Assembly (NCBI GenBank): GCA_031418715.1
Contig: JANOJL010000010.1
Span: 1-64,000 of the forward strand
Length of the DNA stretch: 64,000 nt
Direction of reading: 5' to 3'
From: JANMDU01 sp031418715
GTDB taxonomy: Bacteria; Pseudomonadota; Gammaproteobacteria; Burkholderiales; Burkholderiaceae_C
The notes under the pieces were generated by a model. The model saw only the letters and a list, made by a program, of their open reading frames with translations. It ran no database searches and had not been told where the DNA came from. Below, piece by piece: positions 1 to 8,049 of this stretch. The translations under genes were made by a program, and so were the position numbers. Position 1 is the first letter of the stretch. Each line of letters opens with the position of its first letter.

Positions 1-263
1 AAGTCTATGTGCTTTCCAAAGACGAAGGTGGCCGTCACACGCCTTTCTTCAACAACTATCGCCCTCAGTTCTACTTCCGCACCACGGACGTGACGGGTGC
101 GATTGAGCTGCCAGAAGGCAAAGAGATGGTCATGCCAGGCGACAACGTGTCGATCAGCGTCAAGTTGATCAACCCGATCGCCATGGAAGAAGGTCTGCGC
201 TTTGCTATTCGCGAGGGTGGCCGCACGGTCGGCTCTGGCGTTGTGGCTAAAGTGATCAAGTAA
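1..263 (+). CDS. tuf: Elongation factor Tu, C-terminal part (5' end outside window)
   Basis: The reading frame is open from the window edge and ends with TAA at 261-263, giving about 87 C-terminal residues. The sequence is that of EF-Tu domain 3, with the very conserved stretches GGRHTPFFNNYRPQFYFRT, LPEGKEMVMPGDN and the end GGRTVGSGVVAKV. EF-Tu is the GTPase that delivers aminoacyl-tRNA to the ribosome; domain 3 contacts tRNA and EF-Ts. The GTP-binding domain lies upstream of the window. rpsJ follows 15 bases later on the same strand, as in str-type operons. Confidence 0.97.
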   Translation, partial: VYVLSKDEGGRHTPFFNNYRPQFYFRTTDVTGAIELPEGKEMVMPGDNVSISVKLINPIAMEEGLRFAIREGGRTVGSGVVAKVIK

Positions 264-278
264 ACCAGGAGCACATTC

Positions 279-593
279 ATGGCGACCAAACAAAAAATCC
301 GTATCCGCCTGAAGGCGTTTGACTACAAACTCATCGACCAATCGGCTGCTGAGATTGTGGATACCGCCAAGCGCACTGGCGCGATTGTCAAGGGCCCTGT
401 GCCTTTGCCAACCCGCATGAAGCGTTTTGACATTCTGCGTTCGCCTCACGTCAACAAGACGAGCCGCGACCAGTTTGAAATCCGCACTCACCAGCGCCTG
501 ATGGACATCATTGATCCGACAGACAAAACTGTGGATGCTCTGATGAAACTCGACCTGCCTGCGGGCGTGGACGTGGAAATCAAGTTGCAGTGA
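279..593 (+). CDS. rpsJ: Small ribosomal subunit protein S10
   Basis: This 104-residue protein has the normal S10 length and the family signature around residues 28-60 (AKRTGAIVKGPVPLPTR, then SPHVNKTSRDQFEIRTH). S10 is part of the 30S head and also binds NusB in antitermination complexes. The ATG is preceded by a good Shine-Dalgarno (CCAGGAG, 265-271), 15 bases after the tuf stop. Unusually, the gene is followed by a strong terminator and then by proC, so the rest of the S10 operon (rplC onward) is not here. Confidence 0.98.
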   Translation: MATKQKIRIRLKAFDYKLIDQSAAEIVDTAKRTGAIVKGPVPLPTRMKRFDILRSPHVNKTSRDQFEIRTHQRLMDIIDPTDKTVDALMKLDLPAGVDVEIKLQ

Positions 594-628
594 TGCACTG
601 AACTTTCAGCTTCTTGCTGATCAACAAA

Positions 629-655
629 AACCGGGCTTTGCGCCCGGTTTTTTGT
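629..655 (+). terminator. Rho-independent terminator of tuf-rpsJ
   Basis: A GC-rich hairpin, CCGGGC at 631-636 with GCCCGG at 642-647, is followed by a run of seven T and preceded by a run of A, so it could also work for transcripts from the opposite strand. It lies about 37 bases after the rpsJ stop. Confidence 0.9.
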
Positions 656-667
656 TTTATGAGGACA

Positions 668-732
668 TTTTTAAGCTAAATCAGCCTCTAGCCGTTATAA
701 AACGTGCGCTAAGTGCTATTTATTTAATAGCA
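668..732 (+). repeat. 65-bp dispersed element, copy 1 (intergenic rpsJ/proC)
   Basis: This is a near-complete copy: head TTTTTAAGC at 668, core GCCGTTATAAAA at 701-712, and terminal hairpin GCTATT/AATAGCA ending at 732. It lies between the rpsJ terminator and the 3' end of proC. Confidence 0.9.
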
Positions 733-743
733 TTTGGCGGTCT

Positions 744-1559
744 TCATTCACCGAATTCATACCCCAATTCAGTAGCTCGTTCGCAAGCCGCTTGCAAGGC
801 TTGCTCAAAATGCATGCCTATTTGGCTATGCTCCATCGAAGAAATAGCCGCGTACGTCGTGCCGCCTTTGGAGGTGACGCGCTGGCGCAAAACCTCGGGG
901 CTTTCGGGCGACTGGCGCGCCAGCTCAGCCGCACCTGCAAACGTACTTTGCGCTAAACGGCGTGATTGCTCTGCGCTCAGCCCCATCTGTTGCCCAGCGC
1001 GCATCATGGCTTCGATGAAGAAGAACACGTAAGCTGGCCCCGAGCCTGAGAGCGCAGTCACAGCATCAATCAGCGACTCCTGCGCGACCCACAGATGCTC
1101 GCCTGTGGTGGCCATGATTTGCTCCACCAAGCCCTGATCCGCTGCATTCACCGCTGCGCGTGCATACAAGCCCGCGATGCCACGGCCGATCAGCGCAGGG
1201 GTGTTGGGCATGGCGCGCACAATGCGCTCGCTTGTGAGGGTGCGCGCCATCGCATCGGTGGTGATTCCCGCCATCACACTCAGGTGTAAAGCGCGTGTGG
1301 TGTGCTCTGCGGTGGCTGTGGCTGCCTCTTTGAAGCTTTGAGGCTTCACCGCCCAAACCACCAGCCCGGCCTGCGCCAGCTCTGCGCCCGGCTCGGGCAA
1401 GGCATGTAGCTTGAAATCAACCAGCAATTTGTCGCGCTGCAGCGCATACGGCTCAATCACGGTGATGCGAGATGTGGCCACGCCTTGACGCAGCAGACCA
1501 CCAATGATGGCGCTGGCCATGTTGCCGCCGCCGATGAATGCAATATGAGGAGTGTCCAT
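744..1559 (-). CDS. proC: Pyrroline-5-carboxylate reductase
   Basis: ProC reduces 1-pyrroline-5-carboxylate to proline with NAD(P)H, the last step of proline synthesis, in the cytoplasm. The 271-residue protein starts with a Rossmann motif (IAFIGGGNMASAIIGGLL, residues 5-22). It carries AMPNTPALIGRG near residue 118 and the C-terminal family signature with SGSGPAYVFFFIEAM and TSKGGTT. I chose the ATG at 1557-1559, directly before the Rossmann strand; an upstream in-frame extension of 25 residues has no family counterpart. It diverges from glpK across a gap of about 90 bases that must hold both promoters. Confidence 0.96.
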   Translation of the reverse strand: MDTPHIAFIGGGNMASAIIGGLLRQGVATSRITVIEPYALQRDKLLVDFKLHALPEPGAELAQAGLVVWAVKPQSFKEAATATAEHTTRALHLSVMAGITTDAMARTLTSERIVRAMPNTPALIGRGIAGLYARAAVNAADQGLVEQIMATTGEHLWVAQESLIDAVTALSGSGPAYVFFFIEAMMRAGQQMGLSAEQSRRLAQSTFAGAAELARQSPESPEVLRQRVTSKGGTTYAAISSMEHSQIGMHFEQALQAACERATELGYEFGE

Positions 1560-1651
1560 GCGGTAAGTGTAGCCTCGGGTACTGCAAAAGGTGTGCATGA
1601 TTGCTGGTTTGTATGGACACTCAGCGCAGCGCAATCCGCTACGCTAGAGGT

Positions 1652-3214
1652 ATGAGCATCATCATTTCCCTCGACCAAGGCACCACCAGTTCGCGCAGCA
1701 TGGCGTTTGATGCGCAAGGCAGCGTGGTGGCCAGCAGCCAGCGTGAATTTACACAAATTTTTCCGCAACCCGGATGGGTGGAGCATGATGCGCAGGAGAT
1801 CTGGGCGAGCCAACTCGTTACCCTGCAAAATTTAATGCAAAAGTCGGCTCAATCCGTTATAAATCGTGCGCAGAGCGCTACTGATTCCATAGCAAGCCGC
1901 GTTCAAGCATTGGCCATCACCAATCAGCGCGAGACCACCGTTTTGTGGGAACGCGCCACTGGCAAACCGCTGGCCAACGCCATCGTCTGGCAAGACCGCC
2001 GCACCGCCGCCGCCTGCGATGCCTTGCGCAAAGCAGGCAAAGCTGGGCTGATTCAGCGCAAGACGGGTCTCGTGCTCGATGCTTACTTCTCCGGTACGAA
2101 ACTGGCTTGGCTGCTCGATCACATCCCCGGCGCACGCCGCCGCGCAGATAACGGTGAGCTGTGCTTTGGCACGATCGACAGTTGGCTGATTTACAAGCTC
2201 ACTGGCGGCCACAGCCCGAAAAGCGCTCACAAAGCCTTGCATGTCACCGATGCCAGCAACGCCTCACGCACGCTATTGCTCAACATTCACACCGGGCAAT
2301 GGGATGAGGAGCTGCTCAAGCTGTTCAATATTCCCAGAGCTGTGTTACCAAAGGTCGTGCCTTCCAGCGGTATCGTGGGGATGACCGATTCTGAGTTACT
2401 CGGCCAAGAGATCCTGATCGCAGGGATCGCAGGCGATCAACAAGCCGCCACCTTCGGCCAAGCCTGCTTTGCGCCCGGCATGGCGAAAAACACCTACGGC
2501 ACTGGTTGCTTCATGCTGATGAACACAGGCACAGCCGCCGTGACTAGCAAAAACAAATTGCTCACCACAGTCGCATGGCATGGCCCAGAAAACTCGCCGC
2601 GCCGCACAGCGTATGCGCTCGAAGGCTCGGTCTTCATGGGCGGCGCCACGATTCAATGGCTGCGCGATGGCTTGGGGCTGATCTCGCAAGCCAGCGAGGT
2701 CGAAGCCTTGGCGCAAAGCGTGGCTGATACGGGAGACGTCTACCTCGTGCCCGCCTTCGCTGGCCTGGGCACGCCGCATTGGGACGCCTATGCACGCGGC
2801 ACGCTTGTGGGCATGACGCGCGGCACCACCCGCGCCCACGTCGCCCGCGCAGCACTCGAAGCCATTGCGCTGCAAAGTGCCGATGTGTTTGAAGCGATGC
2901 AAGCAGACAGCGGCATTGCCTTGAAAGAGTTGCGCGTTGACGGCGGCGCTTGCGCCAATAATTTACTCATGCAAATGCAAGCTGATTTTCTGGGCGTGAG
3001 CGTTGTGCGCCCGCGCGTGACGGAAACCACCGCATTAGGCGCGGCTTACTTGGCAGGCTTGGCCACAGGGTTTTGGAAAGATGCCGCACAGATCAGCGAG
3101 CAATGGCAGGTTGATCGCCGCTTCGAACCGCAGATGAAAGCCGCAACCCGTCAAGCCAAGCTCCAGCGCTGGCGCGAAGCGGTGGAGCGCTCTAAAGCTT
3201 GGGCGCAAAACTAG
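1652..3214 (+). CDS. glpK: Glycerol kinase
   Basis: GlpK phosphorylates glycerol to sn-glycerol 3-phosphate with ATP, trapping it in the cell. The 520-residue FGGY-family protein shows the N-terminal phosphate-binding loop DQGTTSSRS (residues 7-15), ITNQRETT, WQDRRTAAACDAL and, near the C-terminus, GGACANNLLMQMQADFLG. I start at the ATG before SIIISLDQGTTS (1652). Residues 61-81 are encoded by a copy of the dispersed element and lengthen the segment between WASQ and ITNQRETT by about 12 residues compared with E. coli GlpK. glpD follows after 13 bases, so the two form a glycerol catabolic operon. No glycerol facilitator gene is adjacent. Confidence 0.96.
   Translation: MSIIISLDQGTTSSRSMAFDAQGSVVASSQREFTQIFPQPGWVEHDAQEIWASQLVTLQNLMQKSAQSVINRAQSATDSIASRVQALAITNQRETTVLWERATGKPLANAIVWQDRRTAAACDALRKAGKAGLIQRKTGLVLDAYFSGTKLAWLLDHIPGARRRADNGELCFGTIDSWLIYKLTGGHSPKSAHKALHVTDASNASRTLLLNIHTGQWDEELLKLFNIPRAVLPKVVPSSGIVGMTDSELLGQEILIAGIAGDQQAATFGQACFAPGMAKNTYGTGCFMLMNTGTAAVTSKNKLLTTVAWHGPENSPRRTAYALEGSVFMGGATIQWLRDGLGLISQASEVEALAQSVADTGDVYLVPAFAGLGTPHWDAYARGTLVGMTRGTTRAHVARAALEAIALQSADVFEAMQADSGIALKELRVDGGACANNLLMQMQADFLGVSVVRPRVTETTALGAAYLAGLATGFWKDAAQISEQWQVDRRFEPQMKAATRQAKLQRWREAVERSKAWAQN
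1831..1894 (+). repeat. 65-bp dispersed element, copy 2 (inside glpK, sense)
   Basis: The core AATCCGTTATAAATC is at 1851-1865 and the tail GCGCTACTGATTCCATAGCA ends at 1894. The copy stays in frame and encodes glpK residues 61-81, including SVINRAQSATDSIA. Confidence 0.8.
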
Positions 3215-3227
3215 TCAACAATACGCC

Positions 3228-4790
3228 ATGCATTCACGCCAAGAGTTATTCACCAAATTAGCCGCCACACCCAGCTTCGATATCGCCATCATCGGCGGCG
3301 GCGCGACTGGTTTAGGCGTTGCGCTTGATGCCGTTGCACGCGGCTTCAAGGTGGCTTTGTTTGAAAGCCACGACTTTGCCAAAGGCACTTCTTCACGCGC
3401 TACAAAGTTAGTGCACGGCGGTGTGCGCTATCTTGCACAAGGCAACATCAGCCTCGTGCGCGAAGCCTTGCATGAGCGCACCACGCTTTTGGCCAATGCG
3501 CCGCATCTGGCGCAGCCTTTGCCTTTTGTGATGCCCAGCTACGCTTGGTGGGAAGCGCCGTTTTACGGCATTGGCCTGAAGATGTATGACCTGCTCGCTG
3601 GCAAAGCGGGCTTAGGCCGCACCGAATTTTTAAACCGCGCTGAGACCTTGAAGCTCTTGCCCAATGCGCGCCAAGCCGGGCTCACCGGTGGCGTGAAATA
3701 TTGGGATGGCCAGTTTGACGATGCACGTCTCGCACTCGCACTCGCGCAAACCGCAGCCCAACGCGGCGCCTTGCTCATCAACTACTGCGCGGCCACACAG
3801 CTAATCCATGAAGGCGGCAAAGTGGCTGGCTTGCAAGTGCAAGACAAAGAAACCGGGCAGAGCTACAGCGTCAAAGCGCGTTGCGTGATCAATGCCGCGG
3901 GCGTGTGGGTGGATGAATTCCGCCAGATGGATGGCGAGCAAACGCAGCGGCCTGTGAAGGCGATGGTTGCACCCAGCCAAGGCACGCATTTGGTGGTGGA
4001 TCGAGAGTTCTCGCCTTCCGATCATGCGATTTTGATTCCCAAGACATCGGATGGCCGCGTGCTCTTCGTGGTGCCTTGGCTCGGCAAGTTGATTTTGGGC
4101 ACGACCGATTCGCCGCGCGACGATACAGCTCGCGAGCCTCGCGCTTTCCCGCAAGATACCGATTTCATCTTGGGAGAAGCTGCGAAATACCTCACGCGCG
4201 CACCTCAGCGTAGCGACGTGAAATCCATCTGGGTGGGTTTGCGACCTTTGGTCAAACCGCCGGATGAAGACGGTGGCAATACGAAGGCGCTCTCGCGCGA
4301 GCACACGATTCTTGTCAGTAAATCTAGCCTGATCACCGTCACAGGCGGTAAGTGGACCACCTATCGCGCCATGGCCGAAGATGTGCTGGATGAAGCCTTT
4401 GATGCGAATCTGCTTGAGCGCCGTGCTGGCCATGTGACCGTCAATCTACCGCTTGCAGGCGCGAACCAACCGACTCACCGTATCAGCGATGCGCCGGGCT
4501 TGCATCTTTACGGAAGTGCCGCTGCAGCTGTGCAAGCCCTGCCTGGCGCGGATCGCATGCTGTGCGACGGTTTGAGCGAAGCCATGGTGCGCTATGCCGC
4601 CCGCTTTGAATACGCCCGCACGGTGGAAGACATGTTGGCCAGACGCAGCCGTATGCTGTTTCTCGATGCGAAGTTGGCTGCAAGCTTGACGGATGAGGTG
4701 GCAGCGATCCTGTTGGAAGAGACGGGCATCAATCCTCAGGTGGAAGCCTTCAAAACGCTCTGCGAGCAATACGCCACGCTACCGGAGTAA
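3228..4790 (+). CDS. glpD: Aerobic glycerol-3-phosphate dehydrogenase (FAD)
   Basis: GlpD oxidises glycerol 3-phosphate to dihydroxyacetone phosphate and passes electrons to quinone at the inner membrane. The 520-residue protein has the FAD-binding motif DIAIIGGGATGLGVALDA at residues 18-35, the GTSSRATKLVHGGVRYL signature near residue 54, and the VTGGKWTTYRAMAED motif near residue 373, all typical of the family. It starts 13 bases after glpK and is almost certainly co-transcribed with it. The stop is followed by a short hairpin that may end the operon. Confidence 0.96.
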   Translation: MHSRQELFTKLAATPSFDIAIIGGGATGLGVALDAVARGFKVALFESHDFAKGTSSRATKLVHGGVRYLAQGNISLVREALHERTTLLANAPHLAQPLPFVMPSYAWWEAPFYGIGLKMYDLLAGKAGLGRTEFLNRAETLKLLPNARQAGLTGGVKYWDGQFDDARLALALAQTAAQRGALLINYCAATQLIHEGGKVAGLQVQDKETGQSYSVKARCVINAAGVWVDEFRQMDGEQTQRPVKAMVAPSQGTHLVVDREFSPSDHAILIPKTSDGRVLFVVPWLGKLILGTTDSPRDDTAREPRAFPQDTDFILGEAAKYLTRAPQRSDVKSIWVGLRPLVKPPDEDGGNTKALSREHTILVSKSSLITVTGGKWTTYRAMAEDVLDEAFDANLLERRAGHVTVNLPLAGANQPTHRISDAPGLHLYGSAAAAVQALPGADRMLCDGLSEAMVRYAARFEYARTVEDMLARRSRMLFLDAKLAASLTDEVAAILLEETGINPQVEAFKTLCEQYATLPE

Positions 4791-4795
4791 GCGCT

Positions 4796-4852
4796 GTGGA
4801 TCACACGTGGCTGGAAGATTTCATCATGCTCGCGCGTGAGGCGCGCTTTTAG
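4796..4852 (+). pseudogene. Possible remnant of a LysR-type regulator N-terminus
   Basis: Six bases after glpD a GTG-initiated stretch of 18 codons reads VDHTWLEDFIMLAREARF and then stops. This matches the usual start of LysR-family regulators (WLEDFLALA..GSF, the first helix of the winged helix-turn-helix). No continuation in any frame is visible before the next gene. I infer a decayed gene left after a deletion. The stretch is short, so chance resemblance is possible. Confidence 0.4.
4832..4850 (+). terminator. Possible terminator after glpD
   Basis: A small GC hairpin (GCGCG at 4832-4836 with CGCGC at 4842-4846) is followed by TTTT. A second hairpin, CCAAAC (4853-4858) with GTTTGG (4865-4870), follows directly. 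Together they could end transcription from glpKD and from the converging SDR gene. Confidence 0.5.
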
Positions 4853-4873
4853 CCAAACGGTGCTGTTTGGCGG

Positions 4874-5677
4874 CTAATCAGCCTGCAGCCGCTTCTTGCG
4901 CGGACGCCCTGCGAGTGCTTTGTCATACAGCCAATTGGGCAAGAGGCGCAGCAGCTTGGCTACGATGCCCATTTGCCAAGGGATGACGCGATAGCTCACG
5001 CCTGCCGTGATGGCTTTAAAAGCTTGATCTGCAAAATCTTCGGATTGCATCAGGAAAGGCATGCTGTATGAGTTTTGAGCTGTTAGCGGGGTGGCCACAT
5101 AGCCTGGCGCAATGGTGACGACCTTCACGCCATCTTTGCCTGTTTCTGCGCGCATCTCGCCGCGCAGGCTCTCGCAATAGCTGATCACGGCCGCTTTACT
5201 CGCGCAATACGCGCCATGCCCCGGTAGGCCGCGAATGCCCGCCACGCTGGCAATGCCAACGAGTTTGCCGCTTTTTCGTTGCACCATGCCCGCGATGAAA
5301 GGATGGAATGTGGCAGCTAGACCGATGTTGTTGGTGGCGAATGTTTGTGCGAGCACGTCCATGTCTTGGAGAATTGCGGTGTCCATGCCAACGCTGATGC
5401 CAGCGTTGGCGATCACCACATCGGGCATGCCTTGGCGCTGGATGCATTCTTGCCCAGCGGCCACAATGCTGCTCGTGATAGCCACGTCCGCGCTATAAAT
5501 TTCATAGCTATCTGCGCTTATTTTATAACGGGCACACCATGATTTGACCTCGTCTGTGCGGCGGGCGACCAGTGCCAGTCGGTAGCCCGCCTGATGAAAA
5601 CGCCAAGCCAAAGCTTGCCCCAATCCGCTGGATGCGCCGGTGATGAATACGAGAGGAGAGGGGTTCATGACAGCCAT
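4874..5677 (-). CDS. Short-chain dehydrogenase/reductase
   Basis: The 267-residue protein belongs to the classical SDR family of NAD(P)-dependent oxidoreductases. It has the cofactor motif TGASSGLGQALA (residues 14-25), NAG at about residue 92, the active-site serine region GIASVAGIRGLPG and YCASKAA (catalytic Tyr and Lys). The C-terminal end is basic (RPRKKRLQAD). Substrate cannot be told from sequence. It lies 42 bases downstream of lptC on the same strand, where lptA would often be found. Residues about 49-62 (RYKISADSYEIYS) are encoded by a copy of the dispersed element, in the loop where the domain normally reads straight into the D..D segment. Confidence 0.9.
   Translation of the reverse strand: MAVMNPSPLVFITGASSGLGQALAWRFHQAGYRLALVARRTDEVKSWCARYKISADSYEIYSADVAITSSIVAAGQECIQRQGMPDVVIANAGISVGMDTAILQDMDVLAQTFATNNIGLAATFHPFIAGMVQRKSGKLVGIASVAGIRGLPGHGAYCASKAAVISYCESLRGEMRAETGKDGVKVVTIAPGYVATPLTAQNSYSMPFLMQSEDFADQAFKAITAGVSYRVIPWQMGIVAKLLRLLPNWLYDKALAGRPRKKRLQAD
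5491..5533 (-). repeat. 65-bp dispersed element, copy 3 (inside SDR gene, sense)
   Basis: On the minus strand it reads GCCCGTTATAAAATAAGCGC followed by a hairpin-like tail (GCTATGAAATTTATAGCG). It lacks the AT-rich head. It is in frame in the SDR gene but uses a different frame from the other sense copies. Confidence 0.75.
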
Positions 5678-5719
5678 TTGTGGGTTGGAAATGAAAAGAA
5701 GAAGCTGAGAACCATTGGC

Positions 5720-6343
5720 TCAAGGCGTGCTGGCCTTGGACTCAAACCGCACACGAACGCGCCCGTCGAGCTGAACAATGCTGTCAACTTTGTTGAACAG
5801 CATGCTGTCGCCACTGAACTGATCCGCACCACGCACCACCGTGACGGGTTTGTGTGACTTCAGTTCTTCGGTGCGCAAAAACGCATGCAAAAAATCACCG
5901 CGAAACTCCACGCGTGGCAAAACGCGGCCTTGCGCGTCTTTCCCCGCTTCGCGTACGACGACAGCATTGCCCACCAACTGCACTTCTGAGCCATCGCCAT
6001 TGCTGTAAGCACGATCACTTTTCCCCGTGGTGGCACGCTGGTCACGGCTCGATCGGAAACGCGCTTGGTCAATTTCTAAAATATCAGTCGCAGGAAAATG
6101 CCGCGCTTTGTCACCAAACACTTCGCTCGTCAGCAGGCCTTTCGCATCAAAGTTTTTGACTGAAAACCGCGTGAGATAGTAATCTGGGTCTTGGCGCTGC
6201 GGCTGCACTGGCGCAGCTTGAGCAGCATCAGGCGTGTTACGCGCCAACCACCAACTTCCCAATGCCAGCAAGGCCATCATCGCAATCGGCAAATACAGCG
6301 TGATGCGGCCGATCCAGCTGCGCAAAATTTGCTTGGACGTCAT
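5720..6343 (-). CDS. lptC: LPS export protein LptC
   Basis: LptC is the bitopic inner-membrane component that receives lipopolysaccharide from the LptBFG transporter and passes it to LptA in the periplasm. The 207-residue protein has one N-terminal membrane segment (about residues 14-34) and a periplasmic beta-rich domain with the family-like stretch YYLTRFSVKNFDAKGLLTSE. Its ATG overlaps the kdsC stop by 4 bases (ATGA), so translation is probably coupled. lptA and lptB, often next in line, are absent here. Confidence 0.88.
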   Translation of the reverse strand: MTSKQILRSWIGRITLYLPIAMMALLALGSWWLARNTPDAAQAAPVQPQRQDPDYYLTRFSVKNFDAKGLLTSEVFGDKARHFPATDILEIDQARFRSSRDQRATTGKSDRAYSNGDGSEVQLVGNAVVVREAGKDAQGRVLPRVEFRGDFLHAFLRTEELKSHKPVTVVRGADQFSGDSMLFNKVDSIVQLDGRVRVRFESKASTP

Positions 6344-6894
6344 GCTTGCAGCGCCGCCTCAAAATAGCGGGCATAGTGGCCTTGCGCTGTGAGGATCAGA
6401 TCGCACAACTCGCGCACTGCACCCTCTCCGCCGCGCGCGAGGCAAGTGAAGTGCGCAAGCGAGCGGTTTTCAATATGGCCATTGGCGGGCGTGCAGGCCA
6501 ATTGTGTGCGAATCAGCATGGGCAGATCAGGCCAATCATCGCCCATCACGGCAGTGTCGCCCCACGTCAGGCCGAGCTGGGCGAGCAATTGCTGAGCCGC
6601 AGGCAATTTGTCTTCTGTGCCAAACACGGCATGTTGAATCTTCAGGGCGCTGAGTCGGTAACGCAGTGCGCCGCTGTCGCGCCCGGTGATGACCGCCACT
6701 TCGATGCCTGCACGCTGCAAAAGCTTGAGGCCTTGCCCATCGAGCACTGAAAAACGCTTGAGCGTTTCACCTTGTTCACTGAAATACAAGCCACCATCTG
6801 TGAGCACGCCATCTACATCCAAGATCACCAAGCGTACTGTTTGCGCACGCAGCAAAAGCGGCGCGGGAAAGGCGATGGCAGGCCGATGCAACAT
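6340..6894 (-). CDS. kdsC: 3-deoxy-D-manno-octulosonate 8-phosphate phosphatase
   Basis: KdsC removes phosphate from Kdo 8-phosphate to give Kdo for the LPS inner core. The protein (about 184 residues) is a compact type-C0 HAD phosphatase: nucleophile motif ILDVDGVLTDGGLYF, then VITGRDSGALRYRL, and GDDWPDLPMLIRTQLACTP. The frame has a TTG at 6900 overlapping the kdsD stop (TTGA) and an ATG two codons later at 6894. I give the ATG, but a coupled TTG start is equally possible. It sits between kdsD and lptC in one operon. Confidence 0.94.
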   Translation of the reverse strand: MLHRPAIAFPAPLLLRAQTVRLVILDVDGVLTDGGLYFSEQGETLKRFSVLDGQGLKLLQRAGIEVAVITGRDSGALRYRLSALKIQHAVFGTEDKLPAAQQLLAQLGLTWGDTAVMGDDWPDLPMLIRTQLACTPANGHIENRSLAHFTCLARGGEGAVRELCDLILTAQGHYARYFEAALQA

Positions 6895-6896
6895 GC

Positions 6897-7901
6897 TCAA
6901 ATCACTTTCGCTCGCATCAAATCGTTGGTGTTGAGCGCGCCGACGAGCAAGCCCTGTGCATCGGTCACGAGCACGCTGGTGATGCGGTGCAACTCCATCA
7001 GCTCCACCGCCTCAACGGCAAGCGCATCGGGCGCAATGCGCAACGAACCTTTGTGCATCACCTCGCCCGCCGTGAGATCGCGCAAATCCACGCCGCGCTC
7101 AACCAAGCGGCGCAAATCGCCGTCAGTGAAAATGCCCAGCACATGTCCTGCCGCATCCACCACAGCCGATGCGCCTAAGCCCTTGTGGCTCATCTCGCGC
7201 ATCAGCTCAGAAAAATTGGTCTGCGCACACACGCGCGGCACGTCTGCACCTGTGCGCATCAGATCACGAACATGCATAAGCAGCTTGCGCCCGAGGCTGC
7301 CGCCTGGATGAGAGCGAGCGAAATCTTCCGCTTTGAAGCCACGCGCATCCAGCAGCGCCATGGCCAACGCATCGCCCAAGGCCAATTGCGCCGTAGTGCT
7401 GGCCGTGGGCGCGAGATTGAGTGGACAGGCTTCTTTTGCCACCGAGCTGTCAAGGACGATATCGGCGTGCTGCGCCAGCGTCGATTGCAGGCCACCCGTC
7501 ATCGCGATCAAGGGTGTACCCATGCGCTTGATGAAAGGCAAGATGGCTGACAGCTCTTCGGATTCACCCGAATTGGAAATCGCCAGAATCGAATCAATGG
7601 CCTTGACCATGCCCAGATCACCATGGCTGGCCTCGGCGGGATGCACAAACATCGCAGCTGTTCCGGTAGAAGACAACGTGGCGGCGATCTTGCGCCCAAC
7701 ATGGCCGCTCTTACCCATGCCCATGACCACCACACGCCCTCGCGTGGCCAGCATGATCTCTATCGCTTGCGTTAAGGCTTGCGCTGCCGAGGCTTCAATG
7801 GTGAGGCGCGTACGCAATTGCGTGATGGCGGCGGCTTCGATGTCTAGGGTGTCCAGCGCCAAGGCAATGGCTTGCTGGGTTTGCTCGGGTGTCAGGCTCA
7901 T
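6897..7901 (-). CDS. kdsD: D-arabinose 5-phosphate isomerase
   Basis: KdsD interconverts ribulose 5-phosphate and arabinose 5-phosphate, the first step towards Kdo. The 334-residue protein has a sugar-isomerase (SIS) domain at about residues 40-175, with GMGKSGHVGRKIAATLSSTG and the HPAEASHGDLGM motif carrying catalytic histidines. Two CBS domains follow at about residues 210-330. It is the first gene of the kdsD-kdsC-lptC operon, whose members overlap or nearly overlap. Confidence 0.95.
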   Translation of the reverse strand: MSLTPEQTQQAIALALDTLDIEAAAITQLRTRLTIEASAAQALTQAIEIMLATRGRVVVMGMGKSGHVGRKIAATLSSTGTAAMFVHPAEASHGDLGMVKAIDSILAISNSGESEELSAILPFIKRMGTPLIAMTGGLQSTLAQHADIVLDSSVAKEACPLNLAPTASTTAQLALGDALAMALLDARGFKAEDFARSHPGGSLGRKLLMHVRDLMRTGADVPRVCAQTNFSELMREMSHKGLGASAVVDAAGHVLGIFTDGDLRRLVERGVDLRDLTAGEVMHKGSLRIAPDALAVEAVELMELHRITSVLVTDAQGLLVGALNTNDLMRAKVI

Positions 7902-7947
7902 GGGGTGATTTTAGAGGCTAAGCACGCCTGAGAGAGATGCGCTCCAA

Positions 7948-8013
7948 TTACTATTAAAATAATAGCAATGTCCGTATATTTTATAACGGGTAGTGGTCGA
8001 TTTAGCTTAAAAA
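7948..8013 (-). repeat. 65-bp dispersed element, copy 4 (intergenic chpA/kdsD)
   Basis: This full-length copy on the minus strand has its head at 8013 (TTTTTAAGCTAAATCGACCA), core CCCGTTATAAAATAT and hairpin GCTATT/AATAGTAA ending at 7948. It lies just after the chpA stop and before the kdsD promoter region. Confidence 0.9.
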
Positions 8014-8049
8014 GACTTGCTGCAGCTCACTTGAAACGCCAGACCTATA

